A stretch of 32,134 bases of DNA from a virus. This document shows, one piece after another, positions 14,600 through 21,167 of the stretch. The notes beneath the pieces were generated by a model that worked only from the letters and a program-made list of their open reading frames with translations, was not told where the DNA came from and did not search any database. The stretch lies in IMG/VR virus record IMGVR_UViG_3300042988_002085, positions 1-32,134 of that record; one strand, 5' to 3'. Made by a program: the position numbers and the translations under genes. How positions within the stretch are numbered: position 1 is the first letter of the stretch; each line of letters opens with the position of its first letter.

Positions 14600-15547
14600 A
14601 TGGCTTTTACTGGAATTTGGATACCTGTTGAAATTTGCCTGTGCAATGGATTTGATGCTCAGGAAAAAATCATTGTTGGGCAGGTTATAGGCTTTAAAGA
14701 GGCCAAAAAGCCCTGCTATGTAAGTAACAATTACTTTGCTTCAATACTGGGCGGTCTATCCGCTAAACGAGTAAGCACAATTATAAACGGCCTAATTGCC
14801 AAAGGTGTAATACAAAGCACCTTGAATAAAGAGTCGGGCAATATGCGAGTTTTAGAACTTAACGAGTCTGGGCTGAAGGCTTTTTTGGCTAAGTACCCTA
14901 TCCCCGAAAACGGGAATACTATCCCCGAAAACTTCCATACCCTATCCCCGAAAACAGGGATACCCTATCCCCGAAAACAGGGATACCCTATCCCCGAAAA
15001 CAGGGATACCCTATCCCCGAAAACTTCCACCAATAATAAAGAAAATAATAAAGTAGATAACATAATTGAAAGTGTATGCAAAAACGAATTTTTGCAGCCA
15101 CGCACACACAAGCCACAAACAATTGAAGAGGCTTTTGGGGATTATGAAGCAACCGAGCAACAGCAAGAAAAAAACCTGCCTACCTTAAACGCCAAAGCCC
15201 AAACGGGCGCAAATACACCGAGAGTTGGGCGCGGCGGTGTAAAAAATACACTAAGCCAATTTGTGCCGCCAAACGAGGCCGAGTGCTTTGATTTTTTCAA
15301 GGCCGCTGCGCCGGGCCTACCTGAATACTTTCTTAAAAGCGAAGCAACTAAGTTTTACAACTACTACGAGGCCCGGGGCTGGGCGGGCATAGTGAATGCC
15401 GAGGCCCTTGCCGTAAGTTGGGCAAGGGCGGATAGGTTCAAAAAAGATGCTGAAGCGCACAGGCCCGCTGCCGCCTCGTTTGTCGAGCAAGTACGGGAAG
15501 ATGCCCAACGGCGCGGCCTCAAGATTTTTGGCGCGGGTTCGTTTTAA
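14600..15547 (+). CDS. Replication initiator (lambda O-like organisation) with internal origin
   Basis: This 315-residue protein has an N-terminal winged-helix-like domain (about 35-92: YFASILGGLSAKRVSTIING, then LIAKGVIQSTLNKESGN with a wing MRVLEL). A repeat-coded linker (about 99-143) contains the iterons. The C-terminal domain (about 230-315: ECFDFFKAAAPGLPEYFLKS, ending RRGLKIFGAGSF) is of the kind seen in phage initiators that meet a helicase loader. The 23-bp DNA repeat is not a multiple of three, so the linker is read in three frames (IPEN, SPKT, YPRK). This shows selection on DNA rather than protein. An earlier in-frame extension overlaps the HNH gene and terminator and is rejected. 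A DnaC-like ATPase gene follows. Confidence 0.75.
   Translation: MAFTGIWIPVEICLCNGFDAQEKIIVGQVIGFKEAKKPCYVSNNYFASILGGLSAKRVSTIINGLIAKGVIQSTLNKESGNMRVLELNESGLKAFLAKYPIPENGNTIPENFHTLSPKTGIPYPRKQGYPIPENRDTLSPKTSTNNKENNKVDNIIESVCKNEFLQPRTHKPQTIEEAFGDYEATEQQQEKNLPTLNAKAQTGANTPRVGRGGVKNTLSQFVPPNEAECFDFFKAAAPGLPEYFLKSEATKFYNYYEARGWAGIVNAEALAVSWARADRFKKDAEAHRPAAASFVEQVREDAQRRGLKIFGAGSF
14899..15024 (+). repeat. Six iterons, probable replication origin
   Basis: TATCCCCGAAAAC occurs at 14899, 14920, 14943, 14966, 14989 and 15012, at distances 21, 23, 23, 23 and 23 bp. The full unit TATCCCCGAAAACAGGGATA is itself a partial dyad (TATCCC / GGGATA). About two helical turns separate the copies, so bound proteins would line up on one face. 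All lie inside the initiator gene, as in lambda O. Confidence 0.85.
15030..15072 (+). other. AT-rich stretch beside the iterons, candidate unwinding element
   Basis: The bases from 15030 are AATAATAAAGAAAATAATAA followed by more A/T-rich sequence to about 15072, directly downstream of the sixth iteron. In iteron origins this is where the duplex first opens. It codes for an Asn/Lys-rich linker (TNNKENNKVDN). Confidence 0.65.
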
Positions 15548-15573
15548 TCGTTTTCGTGCGTACAGGTAAACGT

Positions 15574-15606
15574 GGGCAGTTGTAAAGTATTACTTTACAA
15601 CTGCCC
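15574..15606. repeat. 33-bp near-perfect palindrome
   Basis: The arm GGGCAGTTGTAAAGTA (15574-15589), one T, then TACTTTACAACTGCCC (15591-15606): sixteen perfect pairs with a one-base centre. No T run follows, so it is not an ordinary terminator. It lies 26 bp after the initiator gene and about 67 bp before promoter copy B. It could be an operator for a dimeric protein, a replication element, or an extruding hairpin. Confidence 0.85.
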
Positions 15607-15672
15607 TAGAATGTCCTACAAGCCCGTTTTTGCCCTAGTCGGAAAAAATCTTAAATATTTTTTAGCAAGGTA

Positions 15673-15703
15673 TTGGAAATTTGAATGGCCCGTTATACCT
15701 TTG
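15673..15703 (+). promoter_or_regulatory. Early promoter, copy B (TTG-N20-TACCTTTG)
   Basis: TTG at 15673-15675, a 20-bp spacer and TACCTTTG at 15696-15703. It is a near duplicate of the promoter at 11221-11251, including the transcribed start region TAGCAC-TTAAAGGAAA. It drives the 48-residue gene at 15739. Confidence 0.85.
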
Positions 15704-15738
15704 TAGCACGTTAAAGGAAAAACAAAACACACAAAATC

Positions 15739-15885
15739 ATGGAAAAGAAATTCGCGTACCAAGGCACAGACTGCACCTACGTTGTAAGCGCCACTTCTAA
15801 AAAAGAGGCCGCACAAAAGCTCAACAGCTTTGAGTATTTGAAGCTGCCAAAACTCGCAGCCAAAGATATTTATCGCTACAACTAA
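15739..15885 (+). CDS. 48-residue protein behind the duplicated promoter
   Basis: A short frame, MEKKFAYQGTDCTYVVSATS then KKEAAQKLNSFEYLKLPKLA and a basic end. It starts 35 bp after the -7 box of promoter copy B, and the gene under promoter copy A begins in a similar way (MEKNKKF). The protein is basic, with no membrane segment or known motif. The strong promoter, clean spacing and the flanking inverted repeats argue it is real. A small early host-takeover or regulatory protein is a reasonable guess but not shown. Confidence 0.65.
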   Translation: MEKKFAYQGTDCTYVVSATSKKEAAQKLNSFEYLKLPKLAAKDIYRYN

Positions 15886-15896
15886 TCGCACCAAAC

Positions 15897-15916
15897 GGGC
15901 GGCCCGTAAGCCGCCC
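15897..15916. repeat. Stem-loop after the 48-residue gene
   Basis: GGGCGGC (15897-15903) pairs with GCCGCCC (15910-15916) around a six-base loop. It is followed by AAATAGATA rather than a T run, so it may stabilise the mRNA end or act as a weak terminator. Confidence 0.6.
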
Positions 15917-15966
15917 AAATAGATAATACTGTAGTTGTTGTTTAATTCTTTCATAGATTGATTTAA

Positions 15967-15987
15967 GGCAGGGGAATTTCCCCTGCC
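15967..15987. repeat. 21-bp palindrome before the next operon
   Basis: GGCAGGGGAA, one T, TTCCCCTGCC: ten perfect pairs with a one-base centre, the same design as the palindrome at 15574-15606. It lies 24 bp upstream of the -7-like box 16011-16018, a position suitable for an operator. Confidence 0.75.
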
Positions 15988-16010
15988 CTAACTGGATAGC
16001 AGAGGCATAA

Positions 16011-16018
16011 TATTTTTG
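16011..16018 (+). promoter_or_regulatory. Possible -7 box (TATTTTTG) for the helicase-loader operon
   Basis: TATTTTTG matches TAnnTTTG and lies 24 bp upstream of the ATG at 16042. No TTG is found at the right distance, so any promoter here may need an activator or be weak. A palindrome sits just upstream. Confidence 0.45.
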
Positions 16019-16041
16019 AGCAAAACAAAACGACTAAGCAA

Positions 16042-16347
16042 ATGAAGATTTATCAGGTGAAATATGGCCGGGTGTTTGAGCGCGAGGGCGAAATTTTACA
16101 AGGCAATTGGGTGCGCTACAAAACGGCTCAAGGCAAAACAATAACAGAGCCTACGCTCAAAAATGAATTTTTTGCTTCTTTTGAAGAGGCCCGGGCGCAG
16201 GCTATCAAATACCAACAACAGCAAATTTTTATCAACAGATTTCATTTGAGCAGGGCAATCGAGAACCTTAATGCCCTACTTCAAAACGACCTGCCGGAGC
16301 TAGCGATACAAATTGACGAGGAGGAGATTGAAGATGAAAACGCATAG
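16042..16347 (+). CDS. Unknown protein before the helicase loader
   Basis: This 101-residue protein begins with a beta-like segment (MKIYQVKYGRVFEREGEILQ), has a helical middle and ends in an acidic tail (IQIDEEEIEDENA). It overlaps the helicase-loader gene by 14 bp, so the two are translationally coupled. It may be a loader partner or a replication accessory. No family recognised. Confidence 0.65.
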   Translation: MKIYQVKYGRVFEREGEILQGNWVRYKTAQGKTITEPTLKNEFFASFEEARAQAIKYQQQQIFINRFHLSRAIENLNALLQNDLPELAIQIDEEEIEDENA

Positions 16348-17089
16348 GCAGCTATTTTGGGATTTAGTGCAACTGCTTAGCAATAACACCTACAAAGTTG
16401 CGCCTGAAAACACGGCGGCAACTGGGCAGCTAGTAAACTACTTTGCCGCAAAGCCCGGGGAACTGGATTTGACAAAGGGGGTTTTGTTGCTAGGCCCGCC
16501 AGGCACGGGTAAAACGTTCCTTTTGCGGGCTTTTCAAATTCTTTGCCGCGACTCAGATCATAGCTTTGGGATGAAGTCGGCTATTGAAGTTGCAACCGAC
16601 TATTCAGAAACGGGCCAAATTTCGCTTTTACGGGCAGGCCGGGCAATGGCCTATGATGATATAGGCTTTGAGGGGCAATCGTCGCACTACGGGCAAAAAA
16701 AGGCCGTTTTCGTGGATATTATCCATGCCCGTTACAGAGCGTTTTGTGAAAGTGGCGTAAAAACGCACTTTACAAGCAACCTGAACCCCGTGCTGCTCGA
16801 GAAGGCATACGGCCCCGCTATATTTTCAAGGCTCACCCATTTATGCAATATTGTGATTTTGGTAGGGCAAGATAATAGGGCTATTGCCCCTGCCCCTGCC
16901 GCTATTTCGCCTGAGCAATACTACACGCTTCCTCGTTTTTTTGAGAGCAAAAGCGCAAAGGAACGGGCTGAAGTATTGCGCTGGTATGAAGATTTGAAAA
17001 ACGCCCCGCAGGTTGTGCATAAGCAGACGGCCCGGGAAAAATTTGAGGAGTTAATCAATTCGCTAACGCAAAACAAAAAAGCACAATGA
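16334..17089 (+). CDS. DnaC-like AAA+ ATPase, helicase loader
   Basis: This 251-residue protein has Walker A GPPGTGKT (54-61), Walker B AMAYDDI (104-110), sensor 1 in HFTSNLN (145-151) and an arginine in IFSRL (R166) that fits the arginine finger. This matches the DnaC/IstB/DnaI group, which load the replicative helicase at an origin. Since an iteron-bearing initiator gene lies upstream and no helicase is encoded, it probably loads the host helicase, playing the part of lambda P. The first frame start is a TTG at 16313. The ATG at 16334 is chosen because it gives a normal N terminus. Confidence 0.88.
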   Translation: MKTHRQLFWDLVQLLSNNTYKVAPENTAATGQLVNYFAAKPGELDLTKGVLLLGPPGTGKTFLLRAFQILCRDSDHSFGMKSAIEVATDYSETGQISLLRAGRAMAYDDIGFEGQSSHYGQKKAVFVDIIHARYRAFCESGVKTHFTSNLNPVLLEKAYGPAIFSRLTHLCNIVILVGQDNRAIAPAPAAISPEQYYTLPRFFESKSAKERAEVLRWYEDLKNAPQVVHKQTAREKFEELINSLTQNKKAQ

Positions 17090-17310
17090 AGCACTTTCTT
17101 TTTCTCGTTTTCGCGGCCCTAGTAGGCTGCAAAACTTTGGTAATTGGCAAAGAATATAACTTACCAAACGGCGCAAAAATCGTAGAAAGTACGCACCGCC
17201 ATGTTTACATTAAGTCTGGCGGATACCTGATTAAGGTCGGGCAAAATGGCTCGGTTACAAAAACGGATAGTTTGGGCAATGTTTATCTTATGCAAAAAGA
17301 TGGCAACTAA
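17086..17310 (+). CDS. Small lipoprotein
   Basis: This 74-residue protein has a signal peptide with lipobox (MKHFLFLVFAALVGCKTL, Cys15 after LVG), so it should be lipidated and exported. The mature part is a small beta-rich domain (KEYNLPNGAKIVESTHRHVY, then IKSGGYLIKVG). It overlaps the helicase-loader gene by ATGA. Phage lipoproteins expressed early often block receptors or DNA entry of related phages (for example T5 Llp), so superinfection exclusion is a candidate role by analogy. Nothing in the sequence shows the target. Confidence 0.75.
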   Translation: MKHFLFLVFAALVGCKTLVIGKEYNLPNGAKIVESTHRHVYIKSGGYLIKVGQNGSVTKTDSLGNVYLMQKDGN

Positions 17311-17569
17311 AATATCTTTCAACTTGTCGCCTCAAATGTGCGAAGCAACACAAAAAGCCGTAAAGGCCCTGCCGCAATTGCAGCGGCTTGCCTATTTGGT
17401 TTTGCCAGACGAATTTACGCTCGATCATGCCCTTGCAATACATTCACAATTGAAGCTTTGCAGCGTTCAAACAATCAAAAAAATGCTTAGTAATAAGGAT
17501 TTATTTGATTGTAGCGTTCACCCGACCATTCACCCGAAAATTAAGTTTTACAAAAAGAAAAAAATATAA
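17300..17569 (+). CDS. Unknown small early protein
   Basis: With ATG at 17300 this has 89 residues, beginning MATKISFNLSPQMCEATQKA and ending in Lys-rich sequence. It overlaps the lipoprotein gene by 11 bp and abuts the next gene by TAATG. An upstream TTG start (17246) lies wholly within the lipoprotein frame and is rejected. Mostly helical, no known motif. Confidence 0.6.
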   Translation: MATKISFNLSPQMCEATQKAVKALPQLQRLAYLVLPDEFTLDHALAIHSQLKLCSVQTIKKMLSNKDLFDCSVHPTIHPKIKFYKKKKI

Positions 17570-17820
17570 TGAAAACAGAAAGCCCAACACTAGAGGACAC
17601 AGGGCAAATCAAGGTGCACAACTATCCGCCATCGTCTAAAACATATTCCTATATAACAAGAATATATAGGAAGTATGAAAAAAATGTTTTAGGTTGGAAA
17701 GAGGCAGACGGCCCGCCGATATATTTCCACGATTTACCGCCGGAGCTTTTGGCTTTGGCAGAAATTGTAGGCAACGCTCAAAATGTTTTAACCGCAAAAT
17801 TGCCCCGAGAGGCGTTTTAA
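17569..17820 (+). CDS. Unknown small early protein
   Basis: This 83-residue protein is coupled to the preceding gene by TAATG. It contains TYSYITRIYRKYEKNVLGW (aromatic and basic) and a helical C-terminal part. No membrane segment or catalytic motif. Part of the cluster of small early genes 17086-18390. Confidence 0.6.
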   Translation: MKTESPTLEDTGQIKVHNYPPSSKTYSYITRIYRKYEKNVLGWKEADGPPIYFHDLPPELLALAEIVGNAQNVLTAKLPREAF

Positions 17821-17832
17821 TTCAACTGTAAT

Positions 17833-18390
17833 ATGCAAAACGAAAAAACAACCCCGCTCACTAGCTCAATTAATAATTTTTGCGAACAGCAAAAAGTACC
17901 CGAGAGGCAACTAAAAGCAGCCGCCGACGCTTTTGGCATACCCGACTTTGATACCTGCGTAAAGCTAGGCTTTGCGTATGGTTATAACGATGGGTTTCCA
18001 GATGTCAAATATTTGTGGCAAACGTATAAAGGCAAAATAATGCTATGCCTTTACACGCCTTTTGAAGCCCCCAAAACATTGCGCGATTTTGGCAGCCTTC
18101 AGCCGACCGAAAGCGAATTTGACGGCATAGACATACACGAGGCCGAGGCTTATTACGCCCCGACTTTGTCGGATATTTTGAGCAGGATTTATAGCGATTT
18201 TGGGGCACTAAAAGTCGAGTTTTCACAAAGCCCCGAAAGCGACATTTTTATTTGCGTAACCGCAGTTAGGATAAAGGGCTTCGCAATAGGAGAAGTGTTG
18301 ACTCTAACACAAAGCAACAACTTTGCGCAGGCCGCTGCCGAGATGTACTTGAAAATCAAAAAACTAATAGAAAACAATGCACGAAAATAG
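17833..18390 (+). CDS. Unknown early protein, last gene of its operon
   Basis: This 185-residue acidic protein contains CVKLGFAYGYNDGFPDVKYL (about 35-54), a segment centred on FPDVKYLW and a helical C terminus. It is followed by an intrinsic terminator at 18429-18458. It has no known domain, but its mixed alpha/beta layout and size suggest a folded protein rather than a chance frame. Confidence 0.65.
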   Translation: MQNEKTTPLTSSINNFCEQQKVPERQLKAAADAFGIPDFDTCVKLGFAYGYNDGFPDVKYLWQTYKGKIMLCLYTPFEAPKTLRDFGSLQPTESEFDGIDIHEAEAYYAPTLSDILSRIYSDFGALKVEFSQSPESDIFICVTAVRIKGFAIGEVLTLTQSNNFAQAAAEMYLKIKKLIENNARK

Positions 18391-18428
18391 CTAGCGAAAT
18401 TCACAAGCAATGGTCGCAAGTTTTCTAG

Positions 18429-18458
18429 AAAAAAAGCCTTAGCAATAGGGCTTTTTTT
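18429..18458. terminator. Terminator after the 17833-18390 gene
   Basis: AAAAAAAGCC (18429-18438) pairs with GGCTTTTTTT (18449-18458) around TTAGCAATAG. It closes the helicase-loader operon and is followed by a new -7 box. Confidence 0.75.
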
Positions 18459-18485
18459 ATTGCTTATTTTGTGTTTAATATTTCT

Positions 18486-18493
18486 TATATTTG
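18486..18493 (+). promoter_or_regulatory. -7 box (TATATTTG) before the 18518 gene
   Basis: TATATTTG matches TAnnTTTG exactly and lies 25 bp upstream of the ATG at 18518, just after a terminator. TTG triplets lie 14 and 23 bp upstream, neither at the usual distance. Confidence 0.55.
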
Positions 18494-18517
18494 TGAAACA
18501 TTAAACACTTGCAAAAC

Positions 18518-18976
18518 ATGGGAAACAAAAAGCTAATGGCCGTTAAGTATGTGGCCGAAAAAGAAACATTCAAGCTATCATTTTTGGATAGAATTGGAAA
18601 CGAACAGCCCGAAAAAGTAAGGCTTGAGCTATCCGCTGGGCATGAAATAACCAAGCGTTTTTTTGATATATCGCTTGCTTTCGGGGAATGGTTCAAACCT
18701 CAAAACGAATACTCGCTCGTCGGCTACGAAATTAAGCCCGTAAACAAGGGCAAAAACGAGGTCATATCTTTCTCTTATTCCACGTCTGAAAACGGACTAG
18801 GACTGGGCATCAAAACCGAGAGGGTTGTTTTTACAAAGCCCAATAAAGAGGGGTGTTTGGCCAAATTGCAAGAGGATGGGGACGTGCGCTGGGCCAATTT
18901 GGCGGCGTTTGCAGACTTGTATCAGGCCGTTAAGGATTTTGAGGATTATTGTTTGGATTTGTACGAATTGAAATAG
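18518..18976 (+). CDS. Unknown early protein, possible paralogue of the next gene
   Basis: With ATG at 18518 this has 152 residues. It begins with beta strands (KKLMAVKYVAEKETFKLSF), has a helix with AFGEWFKP near 50-57, and ends with YQAVKDFEDYCLDLYE. The following protein has the same order: KKIKSISYDKDTSRVSVSF, AFNCFEAWLMP, LEALYNYCLNDFE. The two may be a diverged tandem duplication. No family recognised. A TTG start at 18509 is possible but unnecessary. Confidence 0.65.
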   Translation: MGNKKLMAVKYVAEKETFKLSFLDRIGNEQPEKVRLELSAGHEITKRFFDISLAFGEWFKPQNEYSLVGYEIKPVNKGKNEVISFSYSTSENGLGLGIKTERVVFTKPNKEGCLAKLQEDGDVRWANLAAFADLYQAVKDFEDYCLDLYELK

Positions 18977-18984
18977 TAGGCCGT

Positions 18985-19440
18985 ATGACAAAGAAAATCA
19001 AAAGTATTTCCTACGATAAGGATACGAGCAGGGTTAGTGTATCTTTCGCGGAAACCGAAAACGGGAAGGCCCGCAAACGCACTATAAAGCAAACGTCGAC
19101 TTTGCGTTTTGAGGCCCTTTGGGGCGCGGCGTTTAATTGCTTTGAAGCGTGGCTTATGCCTGATACGTTTTTTAGGTACACTAGGCCGCAAGATATTCCG
19201 CAAAGCCTTTTAAGCATTAAGCTAAAAATAACAGTACATACGCTTACAATTGCCTATGAATTTGAGAGCAAGAGCTCACTTATTCACAAAATGACATTTC
19301 ACCACTGTTATAGCGGAGGCGAAAATCCTTTTGAGCCAAACATGACTACAAAAGAGCGGAGCAAAAACGTGCTAAAAAGCCTTGAGGCACTATACAACTA
19401 TTGCCTAAATGATTTTGAGAATGAAAACCCCTGCGCTTAA
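18985..19440 (+). CDS. Unknown early protein, possible paralogue of the preceding gene
   Basis: With ATG at 18985 this has 151 residues, 8 bp after the previous stop. Same general build as its neighbour: beta-rich start, a helix with an aromatic EAW motif, and a C-terminal helix containing YNYCLNDFE. It overlaps the GIY-YIG gene. No enzymatic motif is visible. Confidence 0.65.
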   Translation: MTKKIKSISYDKDTSRVSVSFAETENGKARKRTIKQTSTLRFEALWGAAFNCFEAWLMPDTFFRYTRPQDIPQSLLSIKLKITVHTLTIAYEFESKSSLIHKMTFHHCYSGGENPFEPNMTTKERSKNVLKSLEALYNYCLNDFENENPCA

Positions 19441-19771
19441 TACTCGCTCAAATAACCCTCTTTTAGTGAAACTGAAGGGGGTTTATAAAATTACCTGCCT
19501 AGAAAATGGCCGTTTTTATATTGGCTCTTCAGTATCAATACAAGATCGCTGGCGCGAGCATATTACGGCGATGCTACAAAAGCTAAATCCTGAAGCGGCC
19601 AAACTAAGTAACAAAAGGTTGCTTGCCGATGCTTACCAGTACGGCCTACACTCGTTTACATTCCAAATTTTGGAATTATGCCCTACGCTAAACAGAGAGC
19701 AATTAGAAGAGCGAGAGTACGAATTGATTAACCAACTTTCACCGTATTACAATATCCGATATGATTATTAA
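19409..19771 (+). CDS. GIY-YIG endonuclease
   Basis: This 120-residue protein has GVYKITCLENGRFYIGSS (about 24-41), the GIY-YIG signature as GVY/YIG. The active-site arginine is in DRWREH (R48) and the conserved glutamate lies in the EEREYELI helix near 103. It is a single nuclease domain with no visible DNA-binding extension, like free-standing phage homing nucleases. It overlaps the gene before it by 32 bp and the HTH gene after it by 11 bp. ATG at 19409 or 19421 are both possible. Confidence 0.85.
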   Translation: MILRMKTPALNTRSNNPLLVKLKGVYKITCLENGRFYIGSSVSIQDRWREHITAMLQKLNPEAAKLSNKRLLADAYQYGLHSFTFQILELCPTLNREQLEEREYELINQLSPYYNIRYDY

Positions 19772-20492
19772 GAAAATAAAAGAATTGCTCGAGTCAGGGG
19801 CAAGTTTTCAGGAAACGGCAAAGGCCGTAAACATGACAAAAAAAGAGCTAAAGGTTTATTTGGATTTACACCCAATAGATATAAAACGCCCAGAGGCTCC
19901 GGCAAAGCGCGTTTATACAAATTCATTCAAAAAATGGAATGAAGAGTGCGATCGGCTGAAGGCGTTAAAAGCAGAGGGCAAAACTTCAAAACAGATAGCC
20001 GAGATTTTTGGCGTATCTGATAGTACCATTCAAAGCGTATTGTCTTATTATGGGATTTTGCGGCCTCCTTTTCGCAAATCTAGCCTTGAAATTGTAAGGC
20101 TTTATTGCCTTGAAAATAGGCCCGATTTGGCGGCCAAATTTGGCAAAACAGAAGGGCAAATAAGTAAGACATTCTATGCTCAAATTAATCGTTTTGAGAA
20201 TAACACGGGCTTTGCAGATGCCGAAATTCAAGCATATCAAAACGGCGATTTTGGCACATTGACCGAGGCCGAAATAAAGGCTCTTAAATACCAATTGGCC
20301 CGGGTTGAAAAACTGAAGGTGCGCGATTTAACAGACGAGCAAAAGCAGTTTGTTTTGGCCAATAGAGACGGGCAAAATTGGGTAGAGCTAGCCAAAAAGC
20401 TAAACGCAAATTTTGGCCTCAAGGCTACTAAATATCAAGTACATTACTGGTATTATCAATTGCGAAATGAAAAACACAATAAAAAGCTATAA
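19761..20492 (+). CDS. Protein with several helix-turn-helix units
   Basis: This 243-residue protein shows at least two HTH-like segments: SFQETAKAVNMTKKELKVYL (about 15-34) and TSKQIAEIFGVSDSTIQSVL (about 75-94), the latter a textbook resolvase-type HTH. A third may lie near 190-225 (NWVELAKKLNANFGLKATKY). It is coupled to the GIY-YIG gene and may give the nuclease a DNA-binding partner, or act as a transcription regulator. It is not CI-like, with no peptidase or dimer domain. The N-terminal part resembles multi-HTH proteins that bind long sites. Confidence 0.7.
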   Translation: MIIKKIKELLESGASFQETAKAVNMTKKELKVYLDLHPIDIKRPEAPAKRVYTNSFKKWNEECDRLKALKAEGKTSKQIAEIFGVSDSTIQSVLSYYGILRPPFRKSSLEIVRLYCLENRPDLAAKFGKTEGQISKTFYAQINRFENNTGFADAEIQAYQNGDFGTLTEAEIKALKYQLARVEKLKVRDLTDEQKQFVLANRDGQNWVELAKKLNANFGLKATKYQVHYWYYQLRNEKHNKKL

Positions 20493-20970
20493 AGGCAAAC
20501 TAAGCGACTTTTTACAGCATATCAAAAACACCAAAAGCACAATGCAAAACGAAAAAGAAAAACTACCTAGCAAGGCCCGGATGAAGGCAGGGTTGCTACT
20601 GCCCAAATTGGCTCAAATCATACTGGAAAACGGCAAAGCCAAAATAAGCCCCAAAGCCGAGCGCGCGCTCGAGCGTGTTGCAAGCGTAGAGGCCTCCGAG
20701 CCGTTTGGCAGCGTATTGGCTACTTACGAGCAGCTAATGGCTGAAGTAAAGGCTCAAATTGGCCCTATGCGTTTTTTTAAGGCTACCTGCGCGGCGTTTA
20801 GGTATCACGCCGGAGTTGTTGGCTACAGCACAATTGTAATGCGTAATTTGATGCCATTCATAAGCGAGCAAGCTACGTTTTCAATACCTGCTGATGTTAA
20901 CCTTGTTTATGCCTGTGAGCCAAAAGATATTACCGTTTACGACGACGGCACAGCCGAAATAGAAATATGA
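20467..20970 (+). CDS. Unknown early protein
   Basis: With ATG at 20467 this has 167 residues. It has a basic N-terminal third (KNTIKSYKGKLSDFLQHIKN), helical segments (AERALERVASVEASEPFGSV) and a C-terminal part with YACEPKDITVYDDGTAEIEI. It overlaps the HTH gene by 26 bp and the next gene by ATGA. Function not recognised. Confidence 0.6.
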   Translation: MKNTIKSYKGKLSDFLQHIKNTKSTMQNEKEKLPSKARMKAGLLLPKLAQIILENGKAKISPKAERALERVASVEASEPFGSVLATYEQLMAEVKAQIGPMRFFKATCAAFRYHAGVVGYSTIVMRNLMPFISEQATFSIPADVNLVYACEPKDITVYDDGTAEIEI

Positions 20971-21167
20971 ATTTCTTAGACTTCGCTGCCGCTATTAAGG
21001 CCAAATTGGAACGCTATAACGCTAGGCGCAAAGCGTACTACTTACGCAAAATCCAAAGCACAGACTTTGCGCAATTGGATTTTGAAGCCATTGAAACTAT
21101 CTACTTTGCTATTGAAAAAAGCGAAGTGCAAAACGAAAACAAAAAAGAAAATGAATTACCATTTTGA
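20967..21167 (+). CDS. Small helical protein, unknown
   Basis: This 66-residue protein, MNFLDFAAAIKAKLERYNAR and so on, is helical and highly charged, ending NKKENELPF. ATGA overlap at the start and 17-bp overlap with the next gene. No function assigned. Confidence 0.6.
   Translation: MNFLDFAAAIKAKLERYNARRKAYYLRKIQSTDFAQLDFEAIETIYFAIEKSEVQNENKKENELPF

Noticed and set aside
14881-15030. CRISPR-like regular repeats
   Set aside because: The 13-base cores are only 8-10 bp apart, the intervening bases are also repeated, and the array lies inside an open reading frame. Iterons explain it.
15574-15606. Telomere-resolution (protelomerase) site
   Set aside because: The palindrome would suit it, but no protelomerase gene is recognisable and the tail tube gene spanning the ends implies a circular map.
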